Shown here in pieces: positions 48,461 to 58,541 of a stretch of 64,000 nucleotides of DNA. The DNA is taken from contig DAIPBO010000015.1 of the NCBI GenBank assembly GCA_036774405.1, positions 20,062 through 84,061 of the forward strand, in the 5' to 3' direction. This DNA comes from JAAYDS01 sp012729155. GTDB taxonomy: Bacteria; Chloroflexota; Anaerolineae; UBA1429. The stretch's first letter is position 1; the number at the start of each line of letters is the position of its first letter. The position numbers and the translations under genes were made by a program. The notes beneath the pieces are model-generated. The model was not told the DNA's origin. It searched no databases and worked only from the letters and a program-made list of their open reading frames with translations.

Positions 48461-51106
48461 TCACGCCAACAGGGCCGCTTTGACGGCCGGCACCACCGAT
48501 GCCACGGCTTCGGCGAGTTTCTCTGGGTCGCGGCCACCGGCTTGTGCCATGTTTGGGCGCCCACCGCCGCCGCCGCCCATCAGCCGCGCGGCATCGCCGG
48601 CCAGCTTGCCGGCGCTCAGGCCCTTCTGCACCAGGTCATTGGTGAGCCCCACGACCAGCAGCGGGCGTTCTTCGATGACGGCGCCCAGCGCCACCACGGC
48701 GCTGCCGAGCCTGTCGCGGAAGCGGTCGGCCATGCCGCGCAGGGCATCCATATCGGCGACGCTGACTACCTCGGCCAGCACGCGTGCCTGGCCCACCAAC
48801 TGCGCCTTGTCGAGCAGGCGGTCGACATCTCGCGCAGCCAGCTGCTGCTGTGCTTCATGCAGTTCTCGCCGCAGCTCGCGCACCTGCGCCTCGAGCTGCT
48901 GCACGCGCTCTAGTTCCTCGCCGGCGCGCGCTGCTACCACCTGGCCGATGGCCGTCAGCGTCTTGAGAGTCGCGTTGATGTGGGCCTCGGCGCCACGACC
49001 CGTGAGGGCTTCGATGCGCCGCAGCCCCGAGCCCACGCTCGATTCACTCACGATGAGCAAGAGCCCGATCTGCCCAGTGGCTTGCACGTGGGTACCGCCG
49101 CATAACTCGGTAGTAAAGCCCTCGGTCGCTACCGCGCGCACCTCGTCGCCATACTTTTCGCCAAAGAGGGCGATGGCGCCGGCCGATAGCGCTTCGTCAA
49201 AGCGCATGACGCGCGTCGAGATGGGCCGGTTGGCTCTGATCTCGGCATTGACGATTGCTTGCACTTGCTCGAGTTGTTCCGCCGTCAGCGGCGCCAGATG
49301 GCTGAAATCAAACCGCAACCGCTCGGGCGCCACCAGCGAGCCCGACTGGGCCGCATGTTCGCCGAGCACCTGGCGCAGGGCACGATGCAGCAGGTGGGTG
49401 GCCGAGTGATTGCGCGCAATGTCGAGGCGACGTGACTCGTCTACCTGTGCCTTTACGCGGTCGCCCGTGGTCAGTTCGCCATGCAGCACCTGCGCATGGT
49501 GCACAGTCACATCGGGCACCGGTCGGGTGGTGTTGTGCACCTGCAACGTGGCCGCGCCGGTGCTGATCAGCCCGGTATCGCCCACCTGTCCGCCAGACTC
49601 GGCATAAAAAGGCGTTACATCGAGCACCACCTGCACGCGGGCGCCTGCCTCCGCCGTGGCTATCTGACGGCCGTCAGTGGCGAGGCTCAACACCGTCGCC
49701 TCGGCGACACAGGTGTCATAGCCCACGAAGCGGTTGCTCGACAGGCCCAGCGTTCGGTAAAAGTCAGCGTCGTTGTCGGCAGCAAAGCGCTGCGACGAGC
49801 GCGCCCGCTCGCGCTGCTCGGCCATTGCCCGGCGAAAGCCCTCTTCATCCACCGCGAGGCCCATCTCGGCGGCAGCGTCTCGCGTCATCTCAAGCGGAAA
49901 GCCATAGGTGTCGTACAGCTTAAAGGCATCGACGCCTGGCACAGTCACCGCGCCTCGCGTGCCCAGCTCGTCGGCGATTTGCTCGAGCCGTGCCAGGCCA
50001 GTATCGAGCGTCGCCAAGAAGCGCTCTTCCTCGTTGGTGACCACCTGACGGATAAAGCCGCGCCGCTCGACGAGTTCGCCATAGTGCTCGCCCATGTTGT
50101 CGATGACGGCATCGCATGTCTCAGCCAAGAAGGGCCCACGAAATCCCAGTCGCCGCCCAAAGCGCGCCGCACGCCGCAGCACCAGGCGTAGCACATAGTT
50201 GCGCCCCTCGTTACCCGGCAACACGCCATCGGCGATCAGAAAGGCGATCGCCCGGCTATGGTCGGCGATGACGCGATAGGGCACCATCTGAGCCAGACGC
50301 TGCTCATCGGTGTGACCCAGCAGCGTTTGGGTGCGCTGCATGATGGGCGTAAAGATGTCGGTGTCATAGTTGTTGTCGACGCCCTGCAACACTGCGGTGA
50401 TGCGCTCTAGCCCCAGGCCCGTATCGATGTTGCGCTTGGTGAGGGGCACCAGCGTGCCGTCAGCCTGCTGGTCGAACTGAGTGAACACCAGATTCCAGAT
50501 CTCCATCCAGCGTTCACACTCGGTGGCCGGAGAGCAGTCCTCGCGGTGGCATGTGCAGTAGGCCGGGCCGCGATCGTACATAATCTCCGAGTCGGGGCCA
50601 CAGGGGCCGGTATCGGCCATCTCCCAAAAGTTGTCTTTGCGGCCCAGGCGGGTGATGCGCTCGGGGGCAATGCCGATCTCGTGCACCCAGATATCGTGGG
50701 CCTCGTCGTCCTCGAGATAGACGGTGGGATAGAGGCGGTCGGGGTCTAGCCCCATCTCGACGGTCAGGAACTCCCAGGCCAGCTTGATGGCCCCTTCTTT
50801 GAAATAGTCGCCAAACGAAAAGTTGCCCAGCATCTCAAAGAAGGTGTGGTGCCGCGGCGAGGGGCCCACGTTCTCCAGATCGTTGTGCTTGCCGCTGACG
50901 CGCATGCACTTTTGTGCCGAGACGGCACGCGAGTAGGGGCGCGTCTCTAGCCCGAGATAGATCTCTTTGAACTGGACCATGCCGGCGTTGGTAAAGAGCA
51001 ACGTGGGGTCGTTGCCCGGCACAAGCGAGGATGATTTGACGACTGTGTGCCCGCGCTCTCGAAAGAACTCGAGGAACCTGTTGCGTATTTCGGTGCTGGT
51101 CAGCAT
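48461..51106 (-). CDS. alaS: Alanyl-tRNA synthetase
   Basis: 881 residues, full length. The class II catalytic core begins MLTSTEIRNRFLEFF, with GHTVVKSSSLVPGNDPTLLFTNAGM and RHHTFFEMLGNFSFGDYF. The editing domain has SATHLLHRAL and ELCGGTHV (zinc His/Cys). A coiled-coil segment (~725-765) is followed by the C-Ala domain with GGGGGRPNMAQAGG. It charges tRNA-Ala. The start at 51106 has GGGAG in front. It heads the probable long minus-strand operon. Confidence 0.96.
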   Translation of the reverse strand: MLTSTEIRNRFLEFFRERGHTVVKSSSLVPGNDPTLLFTNAGMVQFKEIYLGLETRPYSRAVSAQKCMRVSGKHNDLENVGPSPRHHTFFEMLGNFSFGDYFKEGAIKLAWEFLTVEMGLDPDRLYPTVYLEDDEAHDIWVHEIGIAPERITRLGRKDNFWEMADTGPCGPDSEIMYDRGPAYCTCHREDCSPATECERWMEIWNLVFTQFDQQADGTLVPLTKRNIDTGLGLERITAVLQGVDNNYDTDIFTPIMQRTQTLLGHTDEQRLAQMVPYRVIADHSRAIAFLIADGVLPGNEGRNYVLRLVLRRAARFGRRLGFRGPFLAETCDAVIDNMGEHYGELVERRGFIRQVVTNEEERFLATLDTGLARLEQIADELGTRGAVTVPGVDAFKLYDTYGFPLEMTRDAAAEMGLAVDEEGFRRAMAEQRERARSSQRFAADNDADFYRTLGLSSNRFVGYDTCVAEATVLSLATDGRQIATAEAGARVQVVLDVTPFYAESGGQVGDTGLISTGAATLQVHNTTRPVPDVTVHHAQVLHGELTTGDRVKAQVDESRRLDIARNHSATHLLHRALRQVLGEHAAQSGSLVAPERLRFDFSHLAPLTAEQLEQVQAIVNAEIRANRPISTRVMRFDEALSAGAIALFGEKYGDEVRAVATEGFTTELCGGTHVQATGQIGLLLIVSESSVGSGLRRIEALTGRGAEAHINATLKTLTAIGQVVAARAGEELERVQQLEAQVRELRRELHEAQQQLAARDVDRLLDKAQLVGQARVLAEVVSVADMDALRGMADRFRDRLGSAVVALGAVIEERPLLVVGLTNDLVQKGLSAGKLAGDAARLMGGGGGGRPNMAQAGGRDPEKLAEAVASVVPAVKAALLA

Positions 51107-51136
51107 CGCAACTCCCTGTGGCTGGCTCACCTTGCG

Positions 51137-51165
51137 ACTATAGGCAACGGAACGTCCGCTGTCAA
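51137..51165 (-). promoter_or_regulatory. Promoter of alaS and probable downstream operon
   Basis: Minus strand: TTGACA (51165-51160), 17 bases, TATAGT (51142-51137). The start codon follows 30 bases later. Confidence 0.8.
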
Positions 51166-51186
51166 AGGATTGTTGCTGGACATAAA

Positions 51187-51230
51187 CACGGGCAGGAGCA
51201 GACGACTGGAGCGCCGCTGACCTGCCCGTG
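51187..51230 (-). terminator. Terminator of tig-clpP-clpX
   Basis: 10-bp perfect stem CACGGGCAGG/CCTGCCCGTG with a 24-base loop, followed by TTTATG on the minus strand. It lies between clpX and the alaS promoter. Confidence 0.65.
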
Positions 51231-51245
51231 GGTGATCGCGAGCGA

Positions 51246-52486
<1,241 letters not shown>

Positions 52487-52490
<4 letters not shown>

Positions 52491-53092
52491 GACGCCGCCT
52501 CTTCTTCGTCCTTGGGCTTGCGGATCACGTCATCAACCAGCCCATAAGAAACAGCGTCTTCGGCCGACATAAAGTGGTCGCGGTCGGTGTCGCGCTCGAT
52601 GCGCTCCAGCGGCTGCCCGGTGTGCTCAACCAGAATGTCGTTGATGCGCCGCCGCAATCTCAGAATCTCCTCGGCCTGGATCTGAATATCGCTCGCCTGA
52701 CCGCGCGCTCCGCCCAGCGGTTGATGGATGTGGATGGTAGCATTGGGCAACGCAAAGCGGCGCCCCTTGGCCCCAGCCGCAAGCAGGATGGTGCCCATGC
52801 TGGCCGTGCTGCCCACCGCGATGGTCGAGACTGGCGCCCGCACCATCTGCATCGTGTCATAGATCGCCAGCCCCGCATACACCGAGCCGCCCGGCGACTG
52901 CACGTAGAGCATGATCTCACGCTCGGGGTCTTCGCGGTCGAGGTACAGCAGCTGGGCCACTACCAGGTTAGCCACGTTATCGTCGATCGGTGTGCCCAAA
53001 AAGATGATGCGCTCTTTGAGCAGCAGCGAATAGATATCGAACGCGCGCTCACCGCGCCCGCTCTGCTCGATGACCATCGGGATGAGTGTCAT
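52487..53092 (-). CDS. clpP: ATP-dependent Clp protease proteolytic subunit ClpP
   Basis: 201 residues. The serine protease triad is S98 (GSTASMG), H123 (IHIHQP) and D172 (ERDTDRDHFM). The N-terminal segment MTLIPMVIEQSGRGERAFDIYS is the axial loop. It forms a 14-mer chamber with ClpX. It lies 32 bases after tig, the classical order. Confidence 0.97.
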
Positions 53093-53124
53093 ATCGTCGG
53101 TCCTCCTGGAACCTGCAGGCGCTC

Positions 53125-54498
53125 CTACTCCTGTTCCGAGTCTTTGCGAGTCTCTTCTAGGAACTCGGCCAGCGCCTGATTCTCTTCAGATGGCTCGGGC
53201 GCTTCCTCGTCAGGGCGGCCAGCGAGCCTGTTGGTCAGTATACGGGCGGCCTTGTTTATCTGCCCCTGGGCATAGATCGCCGCCAGCGCGCCAGAGGCAG
53301 TGGCGTTGCGCAGCACCTCTTCAGCCCGTTCGCCATAGGTGCCATAGATATCTGCCGCAAAGGCGCGAAATTCGGCTTCAGCCTCATCGGCGCCTAACTC
53401 GATGTCCTCGCGCCTGGCATACTCGCCGAGCACGAGACGCTCGATCAAGCTGCGTTCAGCGTCTGGGCGAACCTGCTCGCGCAGGTCTTCCTCGGTCTGG
53501 TTGACCATCTGCAGGTAGCGCTCAAAATCAAAGCCCATGCGCGCCAGCCGGTTGCGCTGCCGCTGGATAGCCTCGCTGATCTCATTGTTCAGGGCGGCCT
53601 CGGGATATTCCACCGTGGCCACGCCAACCAGGGCCTCGACGGCGGCGCGGGTCTCTTTGGAGCGCGCCTCGGCCTGCTTTTGCTCGGTCATGGCCTCGGC
53701 GATGCGCTCGCGCAAAGCCGCCAGAGATTCATAGTCACCCACCATCTTGGCCAACTCATCGTCGATAGGCGGCAGGTTGGTCTGACGAACCGTCTTGACC
53801 GCTACCTCAAATGAGACCGTCTTGCCGGCCAGGTCGTCGTTATCAAAGTCCTCGGGGTAGGAGAGGGTAAAAGCGCGCGTGTCGCCCTCGCTGGCGCCCA
53901 GGATCGCCTCGGCAAAGCCAGGCGGCATCATCTCTTCGCTCACATTGAGCGTGGTGCTTTCTTGGTTGATGACGCGATCCTCGCCGGCATGGCCCACCAC
54001 AGAGGCGAGCACCTGGTCGCCCATGGCAATGGGCCGTTCGACGGGGACGTGCTCGGCGTGCTGGCGCTGCAACAGCTCGATCTGCTCGTCGATCTCAGCC
54101 TCGCTTACCGATACCTCGGGCTCTGGCGTGATCGTCAGCTCAGAGTAGTCGCCCAGTGTCACCTCGGGCATCAACGGCACCCGCATCTTGAGCACCACCG
54201 GCTCTTCTGATTCGAGGTCGAACAGCGCCTGCTCGTACGGTTCGAGCTTGGCCTCAGCGATGGCCTCGCGATAGATAGCCGGCGCCTCTTCGTTCAGCGC
54301 CTCGTTCAGAATAGTCTCGCGCCCAAACATGCGCTCGACCAGTTCATAGGGCGCCTTGCCGGGCCTAAAGCCAGCCACGGGGCGCACCTTGGATATGCGG
54401 CGAGCCGCCTGGCGCATAGCCCGGCGAATGCGCTCGGCATCCGGCTCAACGGTCAGTTCGACCTCACGGGTGGCAACTGCTTCTGTAGAAACTCGCAC
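53125..54498 (-). CDS. tig: Trigger factor
   Basis: 457 residues. The ribosome-binding signature GFRPGKAP (~residues 43-50) lies in the N-terminal domain. An FKBP-type prolyl isomerase domain (~150-235; ASEGDTRAFTLSYPEDF) precedes the helical C-terminal substrate cradle. The acidic tail (EETRKDSEQE) is common. It is a ribosome-associated chaperone and is first in the tig-clpP-clpX operon. Confidence 0.94.
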   Translation of the reverse strand: MRVSTEAVATREVELTVEPDAERIRRAMRQAARRISKVRPVAGFRPGKAPYELVERMFGRETILNEALNEEAPAIYREAIAEAKLEPYEQALFDLESEEPVVLKMRVPLMPEVTLGDYSELTITPEPEVSVSEAEIDEQIELLQRQHAEHVPVERPIAMGDQVLASVVGHAGEDRVINQESTTLNVSEEMMPPGFAEAILGASEGDTRAFTLSYPEDFDNDDLAGKTVSFEVAVKTVRQTNLPPIDDELAKMVGDYESLAALRERIAEAMTEQKQAEARSKETRAAVEALVGVATVEYPEAALNNEISEAIQRQRNRLARMGFDFERYLQMVNQTEEDLREQVRPDAERSLIERLVLGEYARREDIELGADEAEAEFRAFAADIYGTYGERAEEVLRNATASGALAAIYAQGQINKAARILTNRLAGRPDEEAPEPSEENQALAEFLEETRKDSEQE

Positions 54499-54562
54499 GT
54501 CACTTCCTCCCCTATCGACGCCTGGTCATGGCACCCCTGGCGGGCGCGCATTGCCATCCGTC

Positions 54563-54571
54563 ATTATACCA
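54563..54571 (-). promoter_or_regulatory. Extended -10 promoter of tig-clpP-clpX
   Basis: Minus strand TGG-TATAAT (-10 at 54568-54563). TTCAGA lies 18 bases upstream as a weak -35. Confidence 0.65.
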
Positions 54572-54607
54572 CACGCCTAGCACGCCTCTGAAAATCCCGC
54601 CAAACGC

Positions 54608-54644
54608 AAAAAGCTGACCTGCGAGCGTGCGCCCGCAAGCCAGC
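54608..54644 (-). terminator. Terminator of the tRNA operon
   Basis: An imperfect stem GCTGGCTTGCGGGCG/GCTCGCAGGTCAGC on the minus strand is followed by TTTTT. A second, perfect 7-bp hairpin (GGCCTCG/CGAGGCC) lies at 54655-54671, next to the tRNA-Gly 3' end. Confidence 0.75.
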
Positions 54645-54681
54645 ACTGGTCTTGGGCCTCGACGCGAGGCCTGCTCTATAG

Positions 54682-54753
54682 AGCGGAAGACGAGATTCGA
54701 ACTCGCGACCCTCTCCTTGGCAAGGAGATGCTCTACCACTGAGCCACTTCCGC
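54682..54753 (-). tRNA. tRNA-Gly(GCC)
   Basis: 72 nt with complete cloverleaf: acceptor GCGGAAG/CTTCCGC, D arm GCTC-AGTGGTA-GAGC, anticodon loop TTGCCAA and T loop TTCGAAT. CCA is not encoded. Confidence 0.95.
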
Positions 54754-54783
54754 AGACTATAAATGACCCTCAAATGCAAAGAA

Positions 54784-54865
54784 TGGGGAAGGAGAGACTT
54801 GAACTCTCACGGATCGCTCCACATGATCCTAAGTCATGCTCGTCTGCCAGTTCCGACACTTCCCC
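54784..54865 (-). tRNA. tRNA-Leu(TAG)
   Basis: 82 nt class II tRNA: acceptor GGGGAAG/CTTCCCC, anticodon stem CATGA/TCATG with loop CTTAGGA (anticodon TAG), long variable arm, and T loop TTCAAGT. CCA is not encoded. Confidence 0.93.
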
Positions 54866-54904
54866 ACGTGGGTGAAGGCGAGCATCAGCTCCCCAACCGC
54901 AAGA

Positions 54905-54976
54905 TGAGCCGCCCAGGATTCGAACCTGGAACCAACTGATTAAGAGTCAGTGGCTCTGCCATTGAGCTAGCGGCCC
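54905..54976 (-). tRNA. tRNA-Lys(CTT)
   Basis: 72 nt: acceptor GGGCCGC/GCGGCTC, anticodon stem ACTGA/TCAGT with loop CTCTTAA (anticodon CTT), and T loop TTCGAAT. It is first in the tRNA operon. CCA is not encoded. Confidence 0.94.
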
Positions 54977-55026
54977 ATGAGCCTCGGCTGGTCATCCATC
55001 CGACAGGATGCTCACAAGGCGGAGTG

Positions 55027-55054
55027 ATTATACCGCGGCGGGCGGGGGTGTCAA
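55027..55054 (-). promoter_or_regulatory. Consensus promoter of the Lys-Leu-Gly tRNA operon
   Basis: Minus strand: perfect TTGACA (55054-55049), a 16-base all-GC spacer and perfect TATAAT (55032-55027). It is the strongest promoter match in the window. Confidence 0.88.
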
Positions 55055-55086
55055 ATCTCGGCTGCTGCGGCCACTCGCGCGCCTTG

Positions 55087-55114
55087 TTGCCCGCTCTGGC
55101 AGTTGGGCTAGAAT
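55087..55114 (+). promoter_or_regulatory. Promoter of the M50-sulfatase-isomerase-manA run
   Basis: TTGCCC (55087-55092), 16 bases, TAGAAT (55109-55114). Transcription would start at about 55121, giving a leader of only ~20 bases to the GTG at 55142. Confidence 0.6.
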
Positions 55115-55141
55115 AGGGCCATGGCTGCGAGAGGGGGCTCT

Positions 55142-56263
55142 GTGCGTAAGCATATCAAACTTGGCAAGCTGATCGGCGTGCCCTTGCACATCGACCCCTC
55201 GTGGCTGTTGATCTTTGTGTGGGCCACCTGGAGCCTCTCAACCAGCTATGTGCCCGAGCGTCTGCCCGCCGCGAACACGTTGGCCCACTGGCTGGTAGGT
55301 GCTGCCACCAGCCTGCTTTTTTTCTTCTCGGTGGTGCTGCACGAGCTGGGGCATGCTCTGGTGGCGCGTGCTCAGGGCGAGCCGGTGCGCCGCATCACCC
55401 TGTTCATCTTTGGCGGTGCCGCCGAGATTGGCGCCGAGCCGGCTACAGCCAAGAAGGAGCTCGCCCTCGCCGTGGCGGGCCCTGCGGTGAGCCTGGCGCT
55501 GGGCGCGCTCTGGTTGGGCATCGATCGCCTGGCCGGTGGCCTGCCCTGGCTGGCTACCATTGCCCTCTATCTCAGCGGCGCCAACCTGGCCCTGGGCTTG
55601 TTCAACCTGGTGCCTGGCTTTCCTCTGGATGGGGGGCGGGTGCTGCGAGCACTCATCTGGCAGCGCACCGGCAGTCTGCAGACGGCGACACGCTGGGCAG
55701 CGCGCGTGGGGCGCTTTATTGCCTATGGCCTGATGGCCTGGGGCATCATGCTCTCCTTGAGAGGGAGCCTGGGAAACGGCCTCTGGCTGTTGTTGGTGGG
55801 CACCTTTCTAGACACCTCGGCCCGTAGTGCCCAGGCACGCATCGGTTTGGACCGAACCCTGGCCGGCTTTACCGTCGCCGATGCAATGACGCGCGATTGC
55901 CCCAGTGTGCCGCCACAGCTCTCGCTAGACGTCTTTGTCGAGCACTATTTGCTGCCGCAGGGGCGCCGCTGCTACTTTGTGGGCGGCGCCGAGACACCCC
56001 GACGGATGCTGACCGTTCATCAGGTGCAGAGCGTGCCGCGAGACCGTTGGCCAACCACGCGGGTAGGCGAGGTCTCCAGGCCGCTCGACGAGTTGCGCAC
56101 GGTCAACCCCGAGACGACGCTGCGTGAGGCCCTCGAACAGATGACCGCCGATGGCGTCAATCAGTTGCCCGTCATCGCCGACGGCGAACTGGTGGGCATG
56201 CTCACGCGTGAGGGGCTGATCACCTTTATTCGCTCGCGCGCCGAGTCGGATCTTCACGACTGA
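55142..56263 (+). CDS. M50 site-2 protease with two CBS domains
   Basis: 373 residues from GTG 55142 (GAGAGGGGG in front); the ATG at 55121 would be almost leaderless. Several membrane helices carry the intramembrane zinc site: VVLHELGHALVA (HExxH) and, later, LVPGFPLDGGRVLRA (third ligand Asp). C-terminal CBS domains (~250-370; FTVADAMTRDCPSVP and LREALEQMTADGVNQLPVI) probably bind adenine nucleotides and gate activity. Related SpoIVFB/Rip proteins cleave membrane-bound regulators. The target is unknown. It leads a four-gene run. Confidence 0.9.
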   Translation: MRKHIKLGKLIGVPLHIDPSWLLIFVWATWSLSTSYVPERLPAANTLAHWLVGAATSLLFFFSVVLHELGHALVARAQGEPVRRITLFIFGGAAEIGAEPATAKKELALAVAGPAVSLALGALWLGIDRLAGGLPWLATIALYLSGANLALGLFNLVPGFPLDGGRVLRALIWQRTGSLQTATRWAARVGRFIAYGLMAWGIMLSLRGSLGNGLWLLLVGTFLDTSARSAQARIGLDRTLAGFTVADAMTRDCPSVPPQLSLDVFVEHYLLPQGRRCYFVGGAETPRRMLTVHQVQSVPRDRWPTTRVGEVSRPLDELRTVNPETTLREALEQMTADGVNQLPVIADGELVGMLTREGLITFIRSRAESDLHD

Positions 56264-56274
56264 GAGGAGTCACG

Positions 56275-57753
56275 ATGCGCATACTGTATCTGGACTGTGA
56301 CACCCTGCGCCCCGATCACCTGGGCTGCTATGGGTACCACCGTGAGACTTCGCCCAACATCGACTGGATCGCGACTCAGGGCGTGCGCTTTGACAACTGC
56401 TATGCATCTGATACGCCCTGTCTGCCCTCACGCGCCGCCCTCTTCATGGGGCGCTTTGGCATCCACACTGGCACGGTGGGCCATGGTGGTACGGCGGCCG
56501 ACCCGCGGCTCGAGGGCGCAACGCGGGGCTTTCGACAGACTACTGCCGAGGCGAGCTGGATGGATGTGCTGCGCCAGCGCGGGCTGCGCACCGTCTCCAT
56601 CAGCCCCTATGCCGAGCGGCACTCGGCCTGGTGGTTCTATCGCGGCTTTAGCGAGATGTACAACCCTGGCAAGGGCGGCATGGAGCGCGCCGATGAGGTC
56701 GCGCCGCTGGCGCTAGACTGGATCGCGCGTCATGGCGGCGAGGACAACTGGTTCCTACAGGTTAACATGTGGGACCCGCACACGCCCTACCGCACGCCGC
56801 TCGAATATGGTAGCCCCTTTGAGGGCGAGCCACTACCAGACTGGGTCACCTCCGAGAAGATTGCAGCTGACTATGCCGGCTATGGCCCCCACAGCGCCCA
56901 AGATCCGGCCGAGCTGGGCCCCAACGATACGTCGCGGTGGCCACGCCTGCCCGCCGACATCCAGAACCTGGACGACTATCGACGCTGGATCGACGGCTAC
57001 GACACCGGCATTCGCTATATGGACGACCATATCGGCCAGATCCTCCAGGCCCTCCGCACCCAGGGCGTGCTGGATGACACGATCATTATCGTCTCTTCTG
57101 ACCATGGCGAGAACCAGGGCGAGCTCAACGTCTATGGCGATCACCAGACAGCCGATCACATCACCAATCGCATCCCTTTGATCATCCGCTGGCCGGGCAT
57201 GGCAGCGGGCCGCACTGATGCAGCCCTGCACTATAACCTGGACCTGCCACCTACCATCGCCGAGCTGCTGGGCGTGCGCGCCCCCGAGCGCTGGGATGGG
57301 CAGAGCTATGCTGCCACTCTGCGCGACGGGTCTGCAGCTGGCCGCGACTACCTGGTGTTGAGCCACTGTGTCTGGTCGTGTCAGCGGGCGGTGCGTTTTG
57401 GCGATTGGATCATGGTGCGCACCTATCATGATGGGCTCAAGGGTTACCCTGCCGTCATGCTATTCGACCTGGCAAACGATCCCCATGAGCTGCACGATCT
57501 CGCTACAGAGCGGCCCGAGGTGGTCAACGAGGCATTGCGCTTGCTGGAGCAGTGGCATGCAGAGATGATGTCTACGTCAGACAGTGACGTAGACCCGCTG
57601 TGGACGGTGATGCGAGAGGGCGGACCGTTTCACACCCGCGGCTTTATCCATGCCTATGCCGAACGGTTACGTTCTAGCGGGCGGGCCCATCACGCCGAGG
57701 CGATGCTGGCCAGGCACGCCCGCGGAGAGTGGTGCACATCCACTCAGCCCTGA
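56275..57753 (+). CDS. Sulfatase-family hydrolase (Cys-type)
   Basis: 492 residues. The alkaline-phosphatase fold has N-terminal YLDCDTLRPDHLGCYGY (metal Asp pair). The sulfatase signature C49-L-P-S-R53 (DTPCLPSRAALFMG) provides the Cys that is converted to formylglycine. A later metal site is SSDHGENQGEL. No signal peptide is seen, so it is probably cytosolic, unlike many secreted polysaccharide sulfatases. It requires a formylglycine-generating or anaerobic maturase not seen in this window. It lies 11 bases after the M50 gene and 15 before the TIM-barrel isomerase. Confidence 0.88.
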   Translation: MRILYLDCDTLRPDHLGCYGYHRETSPNIDWIATQGVRFDNCYASDTPCLPSRAALFMGRFGIHTGTVGHGGTAADPRLEGATRGFRQTTAEASWMDVLRQRGLRTVSISPYAERHSAWWFYRGFSEMYNPGKGGMERADEVAPLALDWIARHGGEDNWFLQVNMWDPHTPYRTPLEYGSPFEGEPLPDWVTSEKIAADYAGYGPHSAQDPAELGPNDTSRWPRLPADIQNLDDYRRWIDGYDTGIRYMDDHIGQILQALRTQGVLDDTIIIVSSDHGENQGELNVYGDHQTADHITNRIPLIIRWPGMAAGRTDAALHYNLDLPPTIAELLGVRAPERWDGQSYAATLRDGSAAGRDYLVLSHCVWSCQRAVRFGDWIMVRTYHDGLKGYPAVMLFDLANDPHELHDLATERPEVVNEALRLLEQWHAEMMSTSDSDVDPLWTVMREGGPFHTRGFIHAYAERLRSSGRAHHAEAMLARHARGEWCTSTQP

Positions 57754-57768
57754 CGACACGGAGGTTCC

Positions 57769-58533
57769 ATGATCTTTGCGGGGCGCACGCAGCCTCTGGC
57801 ACACTTGCCATGGCAACAGGTTCTAGAGCAGTTGCACGCACTGGGCTTTGCAGGTGTCGAGGTTTGCCTCGAGAATCCCGATCTATCGCCCTCACTGCTC
57901 GACGCCGCCTTGGCCCGTCGGCTACGGCAGGCGCTGCAGAGGCTCGGCTTTGAACGGTGGTCGATCAGCTACCACAAAGACCTGCTCGATGACCGCTACT
58001 TTGCCGAGACGGTCAAGGTACTGCAGCTTATGCCGCTGATGGGCGCCGATGTGCTTGTGATTGGCACCCCTCATCTGGATGCGCCCTGGGTCGACCCCTG
58101 GCCGCGCCTTGTTGCTCGTCTGCGAACGCTGGCAGCTCTGGCCGCCGAGGTGGGCGTCACTCTGGCTGAAGAGGCCGAGCCTGGTTTTGTGGTTGGCAGT
58201 ACGGCAGACGTGCTGCGCCTCATCGACGAGGTGGGCTCGCCGTATCTCGCTGCTAATCTGGACCTGGGCCATGCCTTCTTGTGCGATCCCGACCCTCTGG
58301 CGGCCATCGCTCAGGTGGGCGTGCGCATCGCTCACGTGCACGTCGAGAATATGAACCGTGGCCTGCACGATCACCAGTTGCCCTGGGAGGGCGACATGGA
58401 CCTGGCCGAATATCTGGCGGCACTGCAAGCCGCCGGTTTTGAGGGCATCGCCGCTCTCGATCTATATCGTCATGATTATGTGGCAGTGGCGCCGCGCGCA
58501 ATCGCCTATTTCGAGACACTCTTGCAGGAGTAG
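57769..58533 (+). CDS. Sugar phosphate isomerase/epimerase-like TIM barrel
   Basis: 254 residues of the xylose-isomerase-like AP_endonuc_2 fold: N-terminal WQQVLEQLHALGFAGVEVCLE, metal-site segments LAEEAEPGF, ANLDLGHAF, HVHVENMNRGLHDHQLPWEGDMD and GIAALDLYRHDY. Members include epimerases and inositol catabolic isomerases. The substrate is unknown; linkage with sulfatase and manA suggests a sugar pathway. The ribosome-binding site is GGAGG. Confidence 0.85.
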   Translation: MIFAGRTQPLAHLPWQQVLEQLHALGFAGVEVCLENPDLSPSLLDAALARRLRQALQRLGFERWSISYHKDLLDDRYFAETVKVLQLMPLMGADVLVIGTPHLDAPWVDPWPRLVARLRTLAALAAEVGVTLAEEAEPGFVVGSTADVLRLIDEVGSPYLAANLDLGHAFLCDPDPLAAIAQVGVRIAHVHVENMNRGLHDHQLPWEGDMDLAEYLAALQAAGFEGIAALDLYRHDYVAVAPRAIAYFETLLQE

Positions 58534-58541
58534 CCACATCG

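Noticed and set aside
54655..54671. Small GGCCTCG hairpin as a separate ncRNA
   Set aside because: It is adjacent to the tRNA-Gly 3' end and is better explained as part of the tRNA trailer upstream of the terminator.
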